Below, piece after piece: positions 10,928 to 18,655 of a stretch of 64,000 nucleotides of DNA. The notes under the pieces were generated by a model, which saw nothing but the letters and a program-made list of their open reading frames with translations, was not told the DNA's origin and ran no database searches. Origin of the DNA: Clostridium tagluense (GTDB lineage Bacteria; Bacillota; Clostridia; Clostridiales; Clostridiaceae). Both the position numbers and the translations under genes were made by a program. Location of the stretch: the NCBI RefSeq assembly GCF_003865095.1, contig NZ_BHYK01000001.1, positions 186,001 to 250,000 on the forward strand. Direction: 5' to 3'. The stretch's first letter is position 1. Each line of letters starts with the position of its first letter.

Positions 10928-11069
10928 ATTATATTGTGGTAATTAGTATAAGAAAGAGGTATCTTTTTTTTTAGTACGAATAATAAGTTGTATTAATGCT
11001 TAAAATAGAGTAAATATGTGAATGCCATAGCAATGTAGAGAAGGAATCGCTATTTGGAAGAAAATGAGC

Positions 11070-11098
11070 TTGAAATTAAATGATTATAGTTATATAAT
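11070..11098 (+). promoter_or_regulatory. Promoter of the tRNA cluster
   Basis: TTGAAA at 11070-11075 and a perfect TATAAT at 11093-11098 are separated by 17 bp, 40 bp upstream of the first tRNA. It fits a sigma-A promoter for all five tRNA genes. Confidence 0.75.
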
Positions 11099-11137
11099 AA
11101 TTCTTGTCGACAGGGTAAAGAGATAAAAACAAAATAT

Positions 11138-11212
11138 GCTGGCATGGCTCAACGGTAGAGCAGCTGACTTGTAATCAGCAGGTTGTAGGTTCAATTCCTA
11201 TTGCCAGCTCCA
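11138..11212 (+). tRNA. tRNA-Thr (anticodon TGT)
   Basis: The acceptor pair is GCTGGCA/TGCCAGC. The anticodon stem GCTGA/TCAGC holds loop CTTGTAA, giving anticodon TGT for ACA codons. The T-arm contains GGTTCAATTCC and CCA is encoded. It is identical to the copy at 11433-11507. Confidence 0.97.
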
Positions 11213-11217
11213 AAAGT

Positions 11218-11302
11218 GGAGGAGTTCCCGAGTGGCCAAAGGGGGCAGACTGTAAATCTGTTACGTAATGTTTCGATGGTTCGAATCCGTCCTCCTCCAC
11301 CA
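11218..11302 (+). tRNA. tRNA-Tyr (anticodon GTA)
   Basis: 85 nt with the long variable arm of class II tRNAs. Acceptor GGAGGAG pairs with CTCCTCC, anticodon GTA lies in CAGACTGTAAATCTG, and CCA is encoded. Spacing to the preceding tRNA-Thr is 5 bp. It is identical to the copy at 11513-11597. Confidence 0.97.
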
Positions 11303-11328
11303 TTTTCATTAGCTTTACAATAAATTAT

Positions 11329-11404
11329 GGGAGCATAGCTCAGCTGGGAGAGCATCTGCCTTACAAGCAGAGGGTCACAGGTTCGAACCCTGTTGTTCCC
11401 ACCA
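11329..11404 (+). tRNA. tRNA-Val (anticodon TAC)
   Basis: 76 nt including encoded CCA. Acceptor GGGAGCA pairs with TGTTCCC (one G-T pair); anticodon stem TCTGC/GCAGA holds loop CTTACAA, giving TAC for GUA codons. Confidence 0.97.
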
Positions 11405-11432
11405 TAATAATTTTTTTAAAAATAAAATATAT

Positions 11433-11507
11433 GCTGGCATGGCTCAACGGTAGAGCAGCTGACTTGTAATCAGCAGGTTGTAGGTTCAATTCCTATTGCC
11501 AGCTCCA
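11433..11507 (+). tRNA. tRNA-Thr (anticodon TGT), second copy
   Basis: Identical to the tRNA-Thr at 11138-11212 along its whole length, and again followed after 5 bp by tRNA-Tyr. This indicates a duplicated Thr-Tyr unit. Confidence 0.97.
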
Positions 11508-11512
11508 TATAT

Positions 11513-11597
11513 GGAGGAGTTCCCGAGTGGCCAAAGGGGGCAGACTGTAAATCTGTTACGTAATGTTTCGATGGTTCGAATCCGTCCTCCTCCACCA
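11513..11597 (+). tRNA. tRNA-Tyr (anticodon GTA), second copy
   Basis: Identical to the tRNA-Tyr at 11218-11302. It is the last gene of the cluster and is followed directly by a terminator. Confidence 0.97.
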
Positions 11598-11626
11598 AAA
11601 GACATCTGTAGATGTCTTTTTTATTT
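11598..11626 (+). terminator. Terminator of the tRNA cluster
   Basis: A stem of AAAGACATC and GATGTCTTT with loop TGTA is followed by T-rich sequence. It begins immediately after the CCA of the last tRNA-Tyr. Confidence 0.85.
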
Positions 11627-11653
11627 ATTTAATTTTAAAGCAAATAGGAATTG

Positions 11654-11682
11654 TTGACACTGAAAAGCTTATGTGGTATTAT
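11654..11682 (+). promoter_or_regulatory. Promoter of the SAM-I leader and metK
   Basis: TTGACA (11654-11659) and TATTAT (11677-11682) are separated by 17 bp, about 20 bp upstream of the riboswitch. Confidence 0.8.
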
Positions 11683-11704
11683 AATTAAAACTTAATATTG
11701 ATAA

Positions 11705-11854
11705 CTCTTATCAAGAGAGGTGGAGGGAAAAAGGCCCTATGAAACCCGGCAACCGGTCAATGTACCATGGTGCCAATTCCTGTAGATTTATTCTGCGAGA
11801 TAAGAAGGATGGTTAAAACACCTCTTCTTATAATTAGAAGGGGTTTTATTTTTT
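11705..11854 (+). promoter_or_regulatory. SAM-I (S-box) riboswitch with terminator, upstream of metK
   Basis: The P1 strands CTCTTATC and GATAAGAAG enclose the S-box core, including AGAGAGGTGGAGGGA, GGCCCTATGAAACCCGGCAACC and the GGTGCCAATTCC junction. An expression platform follows at 11815-11854: a hairpin (CTTCT/AGAAG with flanking AAAAC/GTTTT) and a T-tract. In this class, SAM binding favours the terminator and turns off metK, so SAM synthetase is under feedback from its product. Confidence 0.95.
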
Positions 11855-11893
11855 AAAAAACAAAATTTTTCCGTATTAGAAAGGAGAATTATA

Positions 11894-13069
11894 ATGAAAA
11901 GACTATTTACATCAGAATCAGTTACAGAAGGACATCCAGATAAAATTTGTGACCAAATCTCAGATGCTATACTTGATGCTATTTTAGAGCAAGATCCTTA
12001 TGCTAGAGTTGCTTGTGAAACAGCAGTTACTACAGGGATGGTTTTAGTTATGGGGGAGATAACAACTAGTTGTTATGTAGATGTTCCTAAGGTTGTTAGA
12101 AATACTATTGAAGGTATAGGATATACTAGAGCAAAATATGGATTTGATGCTAGTACTTGTTCAGTTCTAACATCTATTGGAGAACAGTCAGCAGATATAG
12201 CTTTGGGAGTTAACGAAGGATTAGAGTCTAAGAAAGGCACGCAGGATAAGATAGACTCTACAGGCGCTGGAGATCAAGGTATGATGTTTGGATTTGCAAC
12301 TAATGAAACGCCGGAATACATGCCACTTCCAATTGCTATGGCTCATAGACTGGCAAGAAGATTAAGTGAAGTAAGAAAGAATGGCAAGCTTAACTATCTA
12401 AGACCAGACGGAAAGACTCAAGTTACTGTAGAGTATGAAGATAATAAGCCAGTAAGAATAGATACTATTGTTATTTCAACTCAACATGGAGAAGATGCAA
12501 CTCATGATCAAATTGAAAGTGATTTAATAGAACAAGTAATAAAGCCTATAGTTCCAAGTGAATTATTAGACGAAAACACTAAGTATTATATAAATCCTAC
12601 AGGTAGATTTGTAATTGGAGGACCGCAAGGAGACTCTGGTTTAACAGGAAGAAAAATAATAGTAGATACTTATGGTGGATACGCAAGACATGGCGGTGGC
12701 GCATTCTCTGGTAAAGACCCAACAAAGGTTGATAGATCTGCTGCATATGCTGCAAGATGGGTTGCTAAAAACTTAGTAGCAGCAGGAGTTTCAGATAAAT
12801 TAGAAATCCAGTTAGCTTATGCTATAGGTGTAGCTAAACCGGTATCTATAGAAGTTGAAACTTTTGGAACTGGAAAAATTGAAGACGATAAAATTGTTGA
12901 AATAATCGGAAAAGTATTCGATTTAAGACCAGCTGTTATTATAAGAGAGTTAGACCTTAGAAAACCTATTTATAAACAGACAGCAGCTTATGGACATTTT
13001 GGAAGAACTGATTTAGACCTTTCATGGGAAAGACTAAACAAGGTTGAACAAATAAAAAAATATTTATAA
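11894..13069 (+). CDS. metK: S-adenosylmethionine synthetase
   Basis: 391 residues, full length. It makes SAM from methionine and ATP in the cytoplasm. Family motifs include [24 protein letters not shown] at the N-terminus, [10 protein letters not shown], and [22 protein letters not shown]. An AAAGGAG site precedes the ATG. It is controlled by the S-box leader directly upstream and ends at a strong terminator, forming a single-gene unit. Confidence 0.98.
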   Translation: MKRLFTSESVTEGHPDKICDQISDAILDAILEQDPYARVACETAVTTGMVLVMGEITTSCYVDVPKVVRNTIEGIGYTRAKYGFDASTCSVLTSIGEQSADIALGVNEGLESKKGTQDKIDSTGAGDQGMMFGFATNETPEYMPLPIAMAHRLARRLSEVRKNGKLNYLRPDGKTQVTVEYEDNKPVRIDTIVISTQHGEDATHDQIESDLIEQVIKPIVPSELLDENTKYYINPTGRFVIGGPQGDSGLTGRKIIVDTYGGYARHGGGAFSGKDPTKVDRSAAYAARWVAKNLVAAGVSDKLEIQLAYAIGVAKPVSIEVETFGTGKIEDDKIVEIIGKVFDLRPAVIIRELDLRKPIYKQTAAYGHFGRTDLDLSWERLNKVEQIKKYL

Positions 13070-13094
13070 AATGCAATAGAAAATATTTACAATG

Positions 13095-13135
13095 AAAAGA
13101 GGGATAACAATTATTAATTGTTATCCCTCTTTTTT
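13095..13135 (+). terminator. Terminator after metK
   Basis: An 18-bp stem of AAAAGAGGGATAACAATT and its complement with a 3-nt loop, ending in a run of T. The A-run on its left arm means it could also stop minus-strand transcription. Confidence 0.88.
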
Positions 13136-13292
13136 CTAAGTAATAAAAAAAATTACTCCAAGGCAATTGAGATAATTATAAATATATCAAATTTTATTTT
13201 ATTATTTGGATTATTAAATGGTATTTTGATAAAACTTAAGATAGGGGTATACTGAAGGTGAAAAACGTAAAGTACATATGATATAATAAGAA

Positions 13293-13324
13293 CAATACTT
13301 ATATTAATATTAATATAAGTATTG
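13293..13324. repeat. Perfect 32-bp palindrome before recD2
   Basis: The two 16-bp halves are exact reverse complements; the left half starts CAATACTTATATT. It lies 34 bp upstream of the recD2 start and just downstream of a TATAAT box at 13282-13287, so it would fall at the start of the transcript. It could be an operator for a dimeric regulator or a 5'-UTR hairpin; there is no T-tract for termination. Confidence 0.7.
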
Positions 13325-13357
13325 CTACTATATAAATTTATAAATAGGGGAGATTTT

Positions 13358-15601
13358 ATGCCAGAAATACAAGGAATCATAGAAGATATAGTATTTCACA
13401 ATGAAGAAAATGGGTATATTATTGCTCATTTGCATGCTGTAAAGCAGCAAATAACCGTTGTAGGAATTGTACCCTACATAAGTGAAGGTCAAAATTTAAA
13501 ATTAACGGGAGAATGGGTTAATCATCCTCAATTTGGAAAGCAATTTAGAATAGTTTCCTGTGAGGAAATAATACCTAGTTCTATTGCAGGTATAGAAAAA
13601 TATTTAGCTTCAGGAGTTATTCAAGGAATTGGACCAGTAACTGCTAAAAAAATTGTAAAGCACTTCGGAGAAAATACCATGAATATACTAGATAATGAAA
13701 TCCAAAGGCTAAGGGAAATTGATGGTGTAGGAGAAAAAAAGATTAAATTAATTTTGGAATCTTATTCTAAGCAACGAGAAGTTAAAAACATAATGATATT
13801 TCTTCAAACCTATGGAGTAACACCTAATCAATGCGTTAAGATTTATAAAAAATATGGAGGAGACTCTATAAAGGTAGTACAAGATAATCCATACGTGTTA
13901 ACGGAAACTATTGCTGGCGTAGGATTTAAAATTGCTGATAAGATAGCTCGAAGTTTAGGTATTGACAAAGAATCACCTTTTAGAATACAAAGTGGAATTA
14001 ATTATGTTGTTAATGAATTTTGTGCTATGGGAAATACTTATATGCCACTGGTCAGGTTACATAAGGAAGCTGAAAACATTCTTGGAGTTTCCGAGGAAGA
14101 AATTGAGAAGAATATTTTTGACAATGTTGTGCAGGGAAGATTGAAAGTGGAGAACATTGATGAAGAAAAATGTGTATTCACTATGCCTTTCTACTATTGT
14201 GAATTAAGTATTACTAAAAAAGTTATAAATTTATCTATAGCAAAATATGAAAAATTAGATTTAGACATTGAAGAGGAAATTGAAAAATTTGAAAGCGAAA
14301 AAAACATAAAATTTGCAATGTCTCAAAAAGCTGCTATTTGTGGTGCGGCGGCAAATAGTATGGAGGTTATAACTGGAGGTCCTGGAACAGGCAAAACTAC
14401 TATAATCAATTGTATTATAGATGTGTTTGAAAAAGCAGGAATGAAAGTATTTATGGCTGCGCCTACTGGGAGGGCAGCTAAAAGAATGACAGAAGCTACT
14501 GGCAGGGAAGCTAAAACTATACATAGGTTACTCGAGCTTGGAATGAGCGGCGATGATGGGTCGCAGTTTTTTAGAGGCGAGGAGACACCTTTAGATTGTG
14601 ATGTGCTAATTATCGATGAAGCTTCTATGATAGATATAATGCTTATGAATAGTTTATTAAAAGCTATCAGCATAGGAACTAGACTTATAATTGTGGGTGA
14701 TGTGGATCAATTGCCATCTGTGGGGCCAGGGAATGTATTAAGGGACATAATTGACAGCAACTGCGTTAAAGTGGTTAAGCTTAAGGAGATTTTTAGGCAA
14801 GCTAGGGAAAGTATGATTATTGTAAATGCTCATAAAATTAATAATGGTGAAATGCCTATCTTAAACAAAAAGGATAAGGACTTTTATTTTATTGAAAATG
14901 ATGAGCCAGACAAAATTTTAGACAGTATAATCACGTTAATTAATACAAGGCTTCCGAAATTCAACAAAGAGTGGGACAAAATGAAACATATTCAAATACT
15001 TTCACCTATGAGAAAAGGAATACTAGGTATAGAAAATTTAAATGAAAAGCTTCAGGCAATATTGAATCCAAAGTCTAAATATAAGAAAGAAAAGGAATAT
15101 AGGAATACTATATTTAGGGTAGGGGACAAGGTCATGCAAGTTAAAAATAATTATTCTATGAAATGGAATAAATTGAGTGCAAATCATGAAAAAGATGGCG
15201 TTGGAATTTTTAATGGGGATGTAGGGTATGTTTGCGATATCGATGAAGATAATGAAAATGTCATTGTAGTTTTTGATGACGATAAGCGGGTAGAATATGA
15301 GGGAGTATTTTTAGATGAACTAACTTTAGCTTATGCTATTACTATACATAAAAGTCAAGGTAGTGAGTTTGAAGTTGTAATTATGCCTATGTTTATGGGA
15401 CCACCACTTTTAATGAACAGAAATTTGCTTTATACAGGAATAACTAGGGCGAAAAACATGGTTGTTTTAGTGGGAAAAATAAAAGCTATTAATTTTATGA
15501 AGGATAATAATAGAAGTTTTGAAAGATATTCTGCTCTAGGATGGAGAATAAGAGAAATAGTAGATGCGGATTTAAGCCATGATGAAAATCAGCACAATTA
15601 A
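13358..15601 (+). CDS. recD2: ATP-dependent DNA helicase, RecD2/RecD-like
   Basis: 747 residues from ATG 13358, preceded by AGGGGAG. The N-terminal region has an OB-like segment and helix-hairpin-helix repeats (IQGIGPVTAKKIVKHFG, LREIDGVGEKKIKLIL). The SF1B helicase core follows: Walker A GGPGTGKTT near residue 340, Walker B LIIDEASM, VGDVDQLPSVGPGNVL, and the C-terminal AYAITIHKSQGSEFEVVIMP with TGITRAKNMVVLVG. RecD2 is a 5'-3' helicase found without RecB and RecC in Gram-positives and is linked to fork repair. It heads a run with the ComFA-like gene and comF. Confidence 0.95.
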   Translation: MPEIQGIIEDIVFHNEENGYIIAHLHAVKQQITVVGIVPYISEGQNLKLTGEWVNHPQFGKQFRIVSCEEIIPSSIAGIEKYLASGVIQGIGPVTAKKIVKHFGENTMNILDNEIQRLREIDGVGEKKIKLILESYSKQREVKNIMIFLQTYGVTPNQCVKIYKKYGGDSIKVVQDNPYVLTETIAGVGFKIADKIARSLGIDKESPFRIQSGINYVVNEFCAMGNTYMPLVRLHKEAENILGVSEEEIEKNIFDNVVQGRLKVENIDEEKCVFTMPFYYCELSITKKVINLSIAKYEKLDLDIEEEIEKFESEKNIKFAMSQKAAICGAAANSMEVITGGPGTGKTTIINCIIDVFEKAGMKVFMAAPTGRAAKRMTEATGREAKTIHRLLELGMSGDDGSQFFRGEETPLDCDVLIIDEASMIDIMLMNSLLKAISIGTRLIIVGDVDQLPSVGPGNVLRDIIDSNCVKVVKLKEIFRQARESMIIVNAHKINNGEMPILNKKDKDFYFIENDEPDKILDSIITLINTRLPKFNKEWDKMKHIQILSPMRKGILGIENLNEKLQAILNPKSKYKKEKEYRNTIFRVGDKVMQVKNNYSMKWNKLSANHEKDGVGIFNGDVGYVCDIDEDNENVIVVFDDDKRVEYEGVFLDELTLAYAITIHKSQGSEFEVVIMPMFMGPPLLMNRNLLYTGITRAKNMVVLVGKIKAINFMKDNNRSFERYSALGWRIREIVDADLSHDENQHN

Positions 15602-15631
15602 ATTAATATTTAGCTGTAAAGGAGATTTTAC

Positions 15632-16660
15632 ATGTATTTCTACGCAAATTTAAACCTTAGTAAGGAAAAAGATGAAATTAGCAAAGAAATTTTAAACTGT
15701 TCATTAAATGGCAAAAAAAGAATTGATGTTGTGTCCATGTTTTATAATTCATCTGATATATTGCTTGAAACTATAATTGCATATGCTAATGAAAAGAAAA
15801 ATATATTGTATATAACTAATGAAGATGTGCGCAAAATTGATATTATTTACTTTATAAATAATTTTAGTAATTTAGGAAAATATGTACATACCAGTGGATC
15901 AAATTATAGCAGTGTCAATGAGCATTTATATATATGCAATCATGAAAGTGCATTAGGACTCCAAGAAAAATTTGATTTGGTTATTTATAATGAGATTAGA
16001 AATTTTCCTAAATATAACAAACAACAAATAAAAAAAATATTATTGAAGATGTGCAGCGTAGAAGGTACAGCTATAGCTTTTTCAGTAGAGAATATTTTAA
16101 GTGAAGGTACAACTATTATCTTCCCGTTAACAAACAATAAAATTCCGATTATAGAGCCTAGAATCATAACTACTAGAATAAATCTTAATATTGACATACC
16201 TTTGGTAGTTTATGAATATCTAAATTGGTCAATTATATCTAATAGAAAAGTAATAATTTTTACGCCAGACGCCGAAAAAGCAGAGGCTTTATTTAAGTAT
16301 TTAAGCAATTTGAAAGAAAAGTTGAGTGAGGATTTATTTTTATATATTAGTAAAAAAAGTGATGCGAGTATTCCCAGAGTGTTTATGAATAAAGATAAGG
16401 GAATAATAGTAACTAATGACTTTGAAGAAAGTTATCTAGAATTCCATGCCGTGGATGTTATAGTCTATTTTGCTGATAATATTAAATTTACTCATAAGCA
16501 ACTGTTATATCTATCAAGTAAGGTTGGAAGGTATGAAAATATACAAAGGGGTGAGGCAATATTTTTAGCTAATGTTGAAACTACGCAAATGGATAAGGCT
16601 CAAAATATAGCTAGAAAATTTAATAAGAAAGCGTGGGAAAAAGGATTATTAAATATATAA
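15632..16660 (+). CDS. ComFA-like protein with eroded helicase motifs
   Basis: 342 residues; AAAGGAG ribosome site. It has no strong standard motif, but its layout follows the helicase ComFA, which normally lies directly upstream of comF. FDLVIYNEIRNFP (from about residue 114) aligns with the DEAD-type motif of ComFA (DLLIVDEVDAFP), GTAIAFSVENI (about 145) with the GTxIYLTATP motif III, RKVIIFTPDAEKAEALFKYL with motif IV, and SSKVGRYENIQRGEAIFLANVETTQMDKA (about 295 on) with the AGRVGR motif VI and C-terminus. No Walker A lysine motif is present and the key acidic pair is lost. I infer a non-ATPase relative of ComFA. The frame is intact, so it is not an obvious pseudogene. Confidence 0.65.
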   Translation: MYFYANLNLSKEKDEISKEILNCSLNGKKRIDVVSMFYNSSDILLETIIAYANEKKNILYITNEDVRKIDIIYFINNFSNLGKYVHTSGSNYSSVNEHLYICNHESALGLQEKFDLVIYNEIRNFPKYNKQQIKKILLKMCSVEGTAIAFSVENILSEGTTIIFPLTNNKIPIIEPRIITTRINLNIDIPLVVYEYLNWSIISNRKVIIFTPDAEKAEALFKYLSNLKEKLSEDLFLYISKKSDASIPRVFMNKDKGIIVTNDFEESYLEFHAVDVIVYFADNIKFTHKQLLYLSSKVGRYENIQRGEAIFLANVETTQMDKAQNIARKFNKKAWEKGLLNI

Positions 16661-17313
16661 AAAATCTAATTTATTGTTTAGTTCAGCTTATATATTCAGG
16701 TGATGAAAATTGTGTGATCTGCAATGAATATACCAATGAGTGCGAACCATTATGCACTCATTGTAGGAAAAAATTAAGGCGATGCACCGAAAGCTTTTAT
16801 ATATGCCATAATGAAGAAAAATATCTTGTTTGGTCAGTGTTTTATTATTCAAATATAGTAAAAGAGTTAATTATCAGGCTAAAATATAAAAGTGATTTTG
16901 CATGTGGAGAGATTTTAGCAAAGTATATGCTAGAACTTGTAAAAAGCAATGAACTAAAGTTTGACTTAATAGCTTACGTACCCATGACTAAAAAAGCACA
17001 AAAAAATAGAGGGTATAACCAAAGTGAGTTTTTGGCAAATTATTTATCAAGGTTTTTAAATATTCCTGTATTTTGTAATTTAATTAAAACTATGGATACT
17101 AAGGATCAAATAGGTCTAAGTGGTGAAGAGCGTTGGAGTAACATGGAAAAATGTTTTGAGATTAAAGAAAATAAAATTATAAAAAATAAAAATATTTTAA
17201 TAGTTGATGATGTTATGACTACTGGGGCTACAGCCTTTAATTGTGCACACAGGTTAAAAAAAAGTGGAATAAATAATGTTTGCATATTGACTATAGCCAA
17301 AAGTAAGGTATAA
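16633..17313 (+). CDS. comF: ComF family phosphoribosyltransferase-like protein
   Basis: 226 residues from a GTG at 16633 that overlaps the previous gene by 28 bp, indicating coupled translation; the ribosome site is weak (AAGAAAG). An N-terminal four-cysteine zinc module (CVICNEYTNECEPLCTHC) is followed by a type I phosphoribosyltransferase fold, with a double-basic loop in the NRGYNQSEFLANYLS segment and the PRPP loop ILIVDDVMTTGAT. ComF is needed for single-strand DNA handling in natural transformation in studied species. A promoter for the downstream RNA lies inside its last codons. Confidence 0.93.
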   Translation: MGKRIIKYIKNLIYCLVQLIYSGDENCVICNEYTNECEPLCTHCRKKLRRCTESFYICHNEEKYLVWSVFYYSNIVKELIIRLKYKSDFACGEILAKYMLELVKSNELKFDLIAYVPMTKKAQKNRGYNQSEFLANYLSRFLNIPVFCNLIKTMDTKDQIGLSGEERWSNMEKCFEIKENKIIKNKNILIVDDVMTTGATAFNCAHRLKKSGINNVCILTIAKSKV

Positions 17314-17314
17314 T
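17287..17314 (+). promoter_or_regulatory. Promoter of the raiA RNA, inside the 3' end of comF
   Basis: TTGACT (17287-17292) and a perfect TATAAT (17309-17314) are 16 bp apart; the TATAAT overlaps the comF stop codon. The start point would fall at about 17321-17325, where the structured RNA begins. Confidence 0.7.
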
Positions 17315-17324
17315 ACTTATTGTA

Positions 17325-17529
17325 GTAAGTTAGGTTTGTGGTTGAAAGTCGATGCCAGTCGCAGGCGAAACGATCCACGTAAGTTAAACAAAGTTTAGCG
17401 AGCATGGTGCGGCTTAGAGGTTAGTCCTGCCGTTTAGTAGACGAGAGTGTAAGTAGTGAGAGGTTAATTCCGGGTAGCAAAAGCTCCAGCAGGCGAGTGT
17501 GGGGTCAAAGACCAGGTCAACTAACTTAA
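17325..17529 (+). ncRNA. raiA RNA: raiA-motif noncoding RNA
   Basis: About 205 nt with closing stem AAGTTAG (17327-17333) pairing with CTAACTT (17521-17527) and many short conserved-looking, GC-richer segments such as GTCGATGCCAGTCGCAGGCG and GGTAGCAAAAGCTCCAGCAGG, unlike the AT-rich surroundings. There is no sensible ORF. The next gene is hpf (raiA), the defining context of the raiA RNA motif known from Clostridia and Actinobacteria. It has its own promoter and terminator, so it is a separate transcript and not an hpf leader. I assigned it from context and general appearance; a covariance search would settle it. Confidence 0.8.
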
Positions 17530-17534
17530 TACAT

Positions 17535-17573
17535 AAAAACTCCTAATATCATATTAGGGGTTTTTATTTTTTT
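17535..17573 (+). terminator. Terminator of the raiA RNA
   Basis: Hairpin with arms AAAAACTCCTAATAT and ATATTAGGGGTTTTT followed by a T-rich tail. It begins 6 nt after the closing stem of the RNA. Confidence 0.85.
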
Positions 17574-17867
17574 AGCATATAAGAATATGTGATATATATA
17601 TATATATATATAATTGAATATGTTTTTTCAAAATTCGTGTAATTTAACTATACCATAAGGTGAGACTATAAACAATGTACAATATACGTAAATAAACAGG
17701 GGAATAATAAGCAATATTGTGATAACATGCTTTAAATTGCAATAATATTATGTAAATTCTGATTTTAATGGTTGCTATTTAGTATTAAAAGTAATATTAT
17801 AGAAATACACTATATAACATGCTTAGCAATCTAGCATTGTATAGATATTAGAAAGGGGCTGGACAGT
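17574..17867. other. AT-rich intergenic region before hpf
   Basis: This 294-bp stretch has no plausible gene. It contains an uninterrupted AT dinucleotide run at 17592-17612 and a small inverted repeat around GCTTAGCAATCTAGC (17820-17834). The hpf promoter must lie here or upstream, but I could not choose one with confidence. Confidence 0.5.
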
Positions 17868-18404
17868 ATGAAAGTTAGAATAATAGGAAAAAACATAGAG
17901 ATAACAGAGGCCTTGAAAAATATTATGGAAAAGAAAATATCTAGATTCGATAAGTATTTTAATCCGGATGTTGAAGCTCAGATAACTTTGGGTGTTCATA
18001 AGAATAGACATACTATAGAGGTTACAATTCCTTTTAATGAAGTTGTTTTAAGAGCAGAAGAGGAAAATGAAGATATGTATACTTCATTAGATCTTGTTGT
18101 TGATAAATTAGAAGGACAAATTAGAAAACATAAAACAAAATTAGAAAAAAGAAATCGTGGAACTTCTCTTAAATTTAAGGGCATACCATTATATAGTAGT
18201 AGCCAAGAAGAAGAAGACATGGATCCTAAAATAGTAAAGACAAAGAAATTTGCATTTAAGCCTATGTCAGCAGAGGAAGCAGTTCTTCAAATGGAGCTCG
18301 TTGGTCACAGCTTTTTCGTATATATGAGTGATGAAACATCAGAAGTTCACGTAGTGTATAAGAGAAAAGATGGGAACTATGGATTGATAGAGCCAGAATT
18401 TTAA
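17868..18404 (+). CDS. hpf: Ribosome hibernation promoting factor, long form
   Basis: 178 residues, the length of the long HPF type. The N-terminal S30AE domain (MKVRIIGKNIEITEALKNIMEKKISRFDKYF) binds the decoding region of the 30S subunit; the C-terminal domain (IVKTKKFAFKPMSAEEAVLQMELVGHSFFVYM) dimerises to form 100S ribosomes. AAAGGGG precedes the ATG. It stands between the raiA RNA and secA and ends at a terminator. Confidence 0.96.
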   Translation: MKVRIIGKNIEITEALKNIMEKKISRFDKYFNPDVEAQITLGVHKNRHTIEVTIPFNEVVLRAEEENEDMYTSLDLVVDKLEGQIRKHKTKLEKRNRGTSLKFKGIPLYSSSQEEEDMDPKIVKTKKFAFKPMSAEEAVLQMELVGHSFFVYMSDETSEVHVVYKRKDGNYGLIEPEF

Positions 18405-18412
18405 TGCTTATT

Positions 18413-18454
18413 AAAAGGACTAAAGTAAGGATAAACTTACTTTAGTCCTTTTTT
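18413..18454 (+). terminator. Terminator after hpf
   Basis: Arms AAAAGGACTAAAGTAAG and CTTACTTTAGTCCTTTT form a 17-bp stem with a T-rich 3' side, just after the hpf stop. Confidence 0.88.
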
Positions 18455-18563
18455 ATTTAAAAAATATGATGTTTTTTCAAAATCATTTATTAAACCTGTA
18501 TTCTACACAATATGACAATGTAAGAGTATTAACAATAATTTTACAATTAACAAGTCATATAAG

Positions 18564-18592
18564 TTGAATACGAGCAAATTAAGTGGTATAAT
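18564..18592 (+). promoter_or_regulatory. secA promoter
   Basis: TTGAAT (18564-18569), 17-bp spacer and TATAAT (18587-18592), with an extended TGG before the -10 box. It is 64 bp upstream of the secA start codon. Confidence 0.75.
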
Positions 18593-18655
18593 TTAAATAA
18601 TATATTTACGAATTATTAATAGGAATTATTAAAATGAATAGTGAGGATGAAAATT

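Noticed and set aside
14323-14673. 116-codon minus-strand frame in recD2
   Set aside because: It lies over the Walker A/B region of recD2 and is an antisense shadow.
17592-17612. AT dinucleotide run as a promoter or binding site
   Set aside because: It is simple sequence with no flanking elements; listed only as part of the intergenic description.
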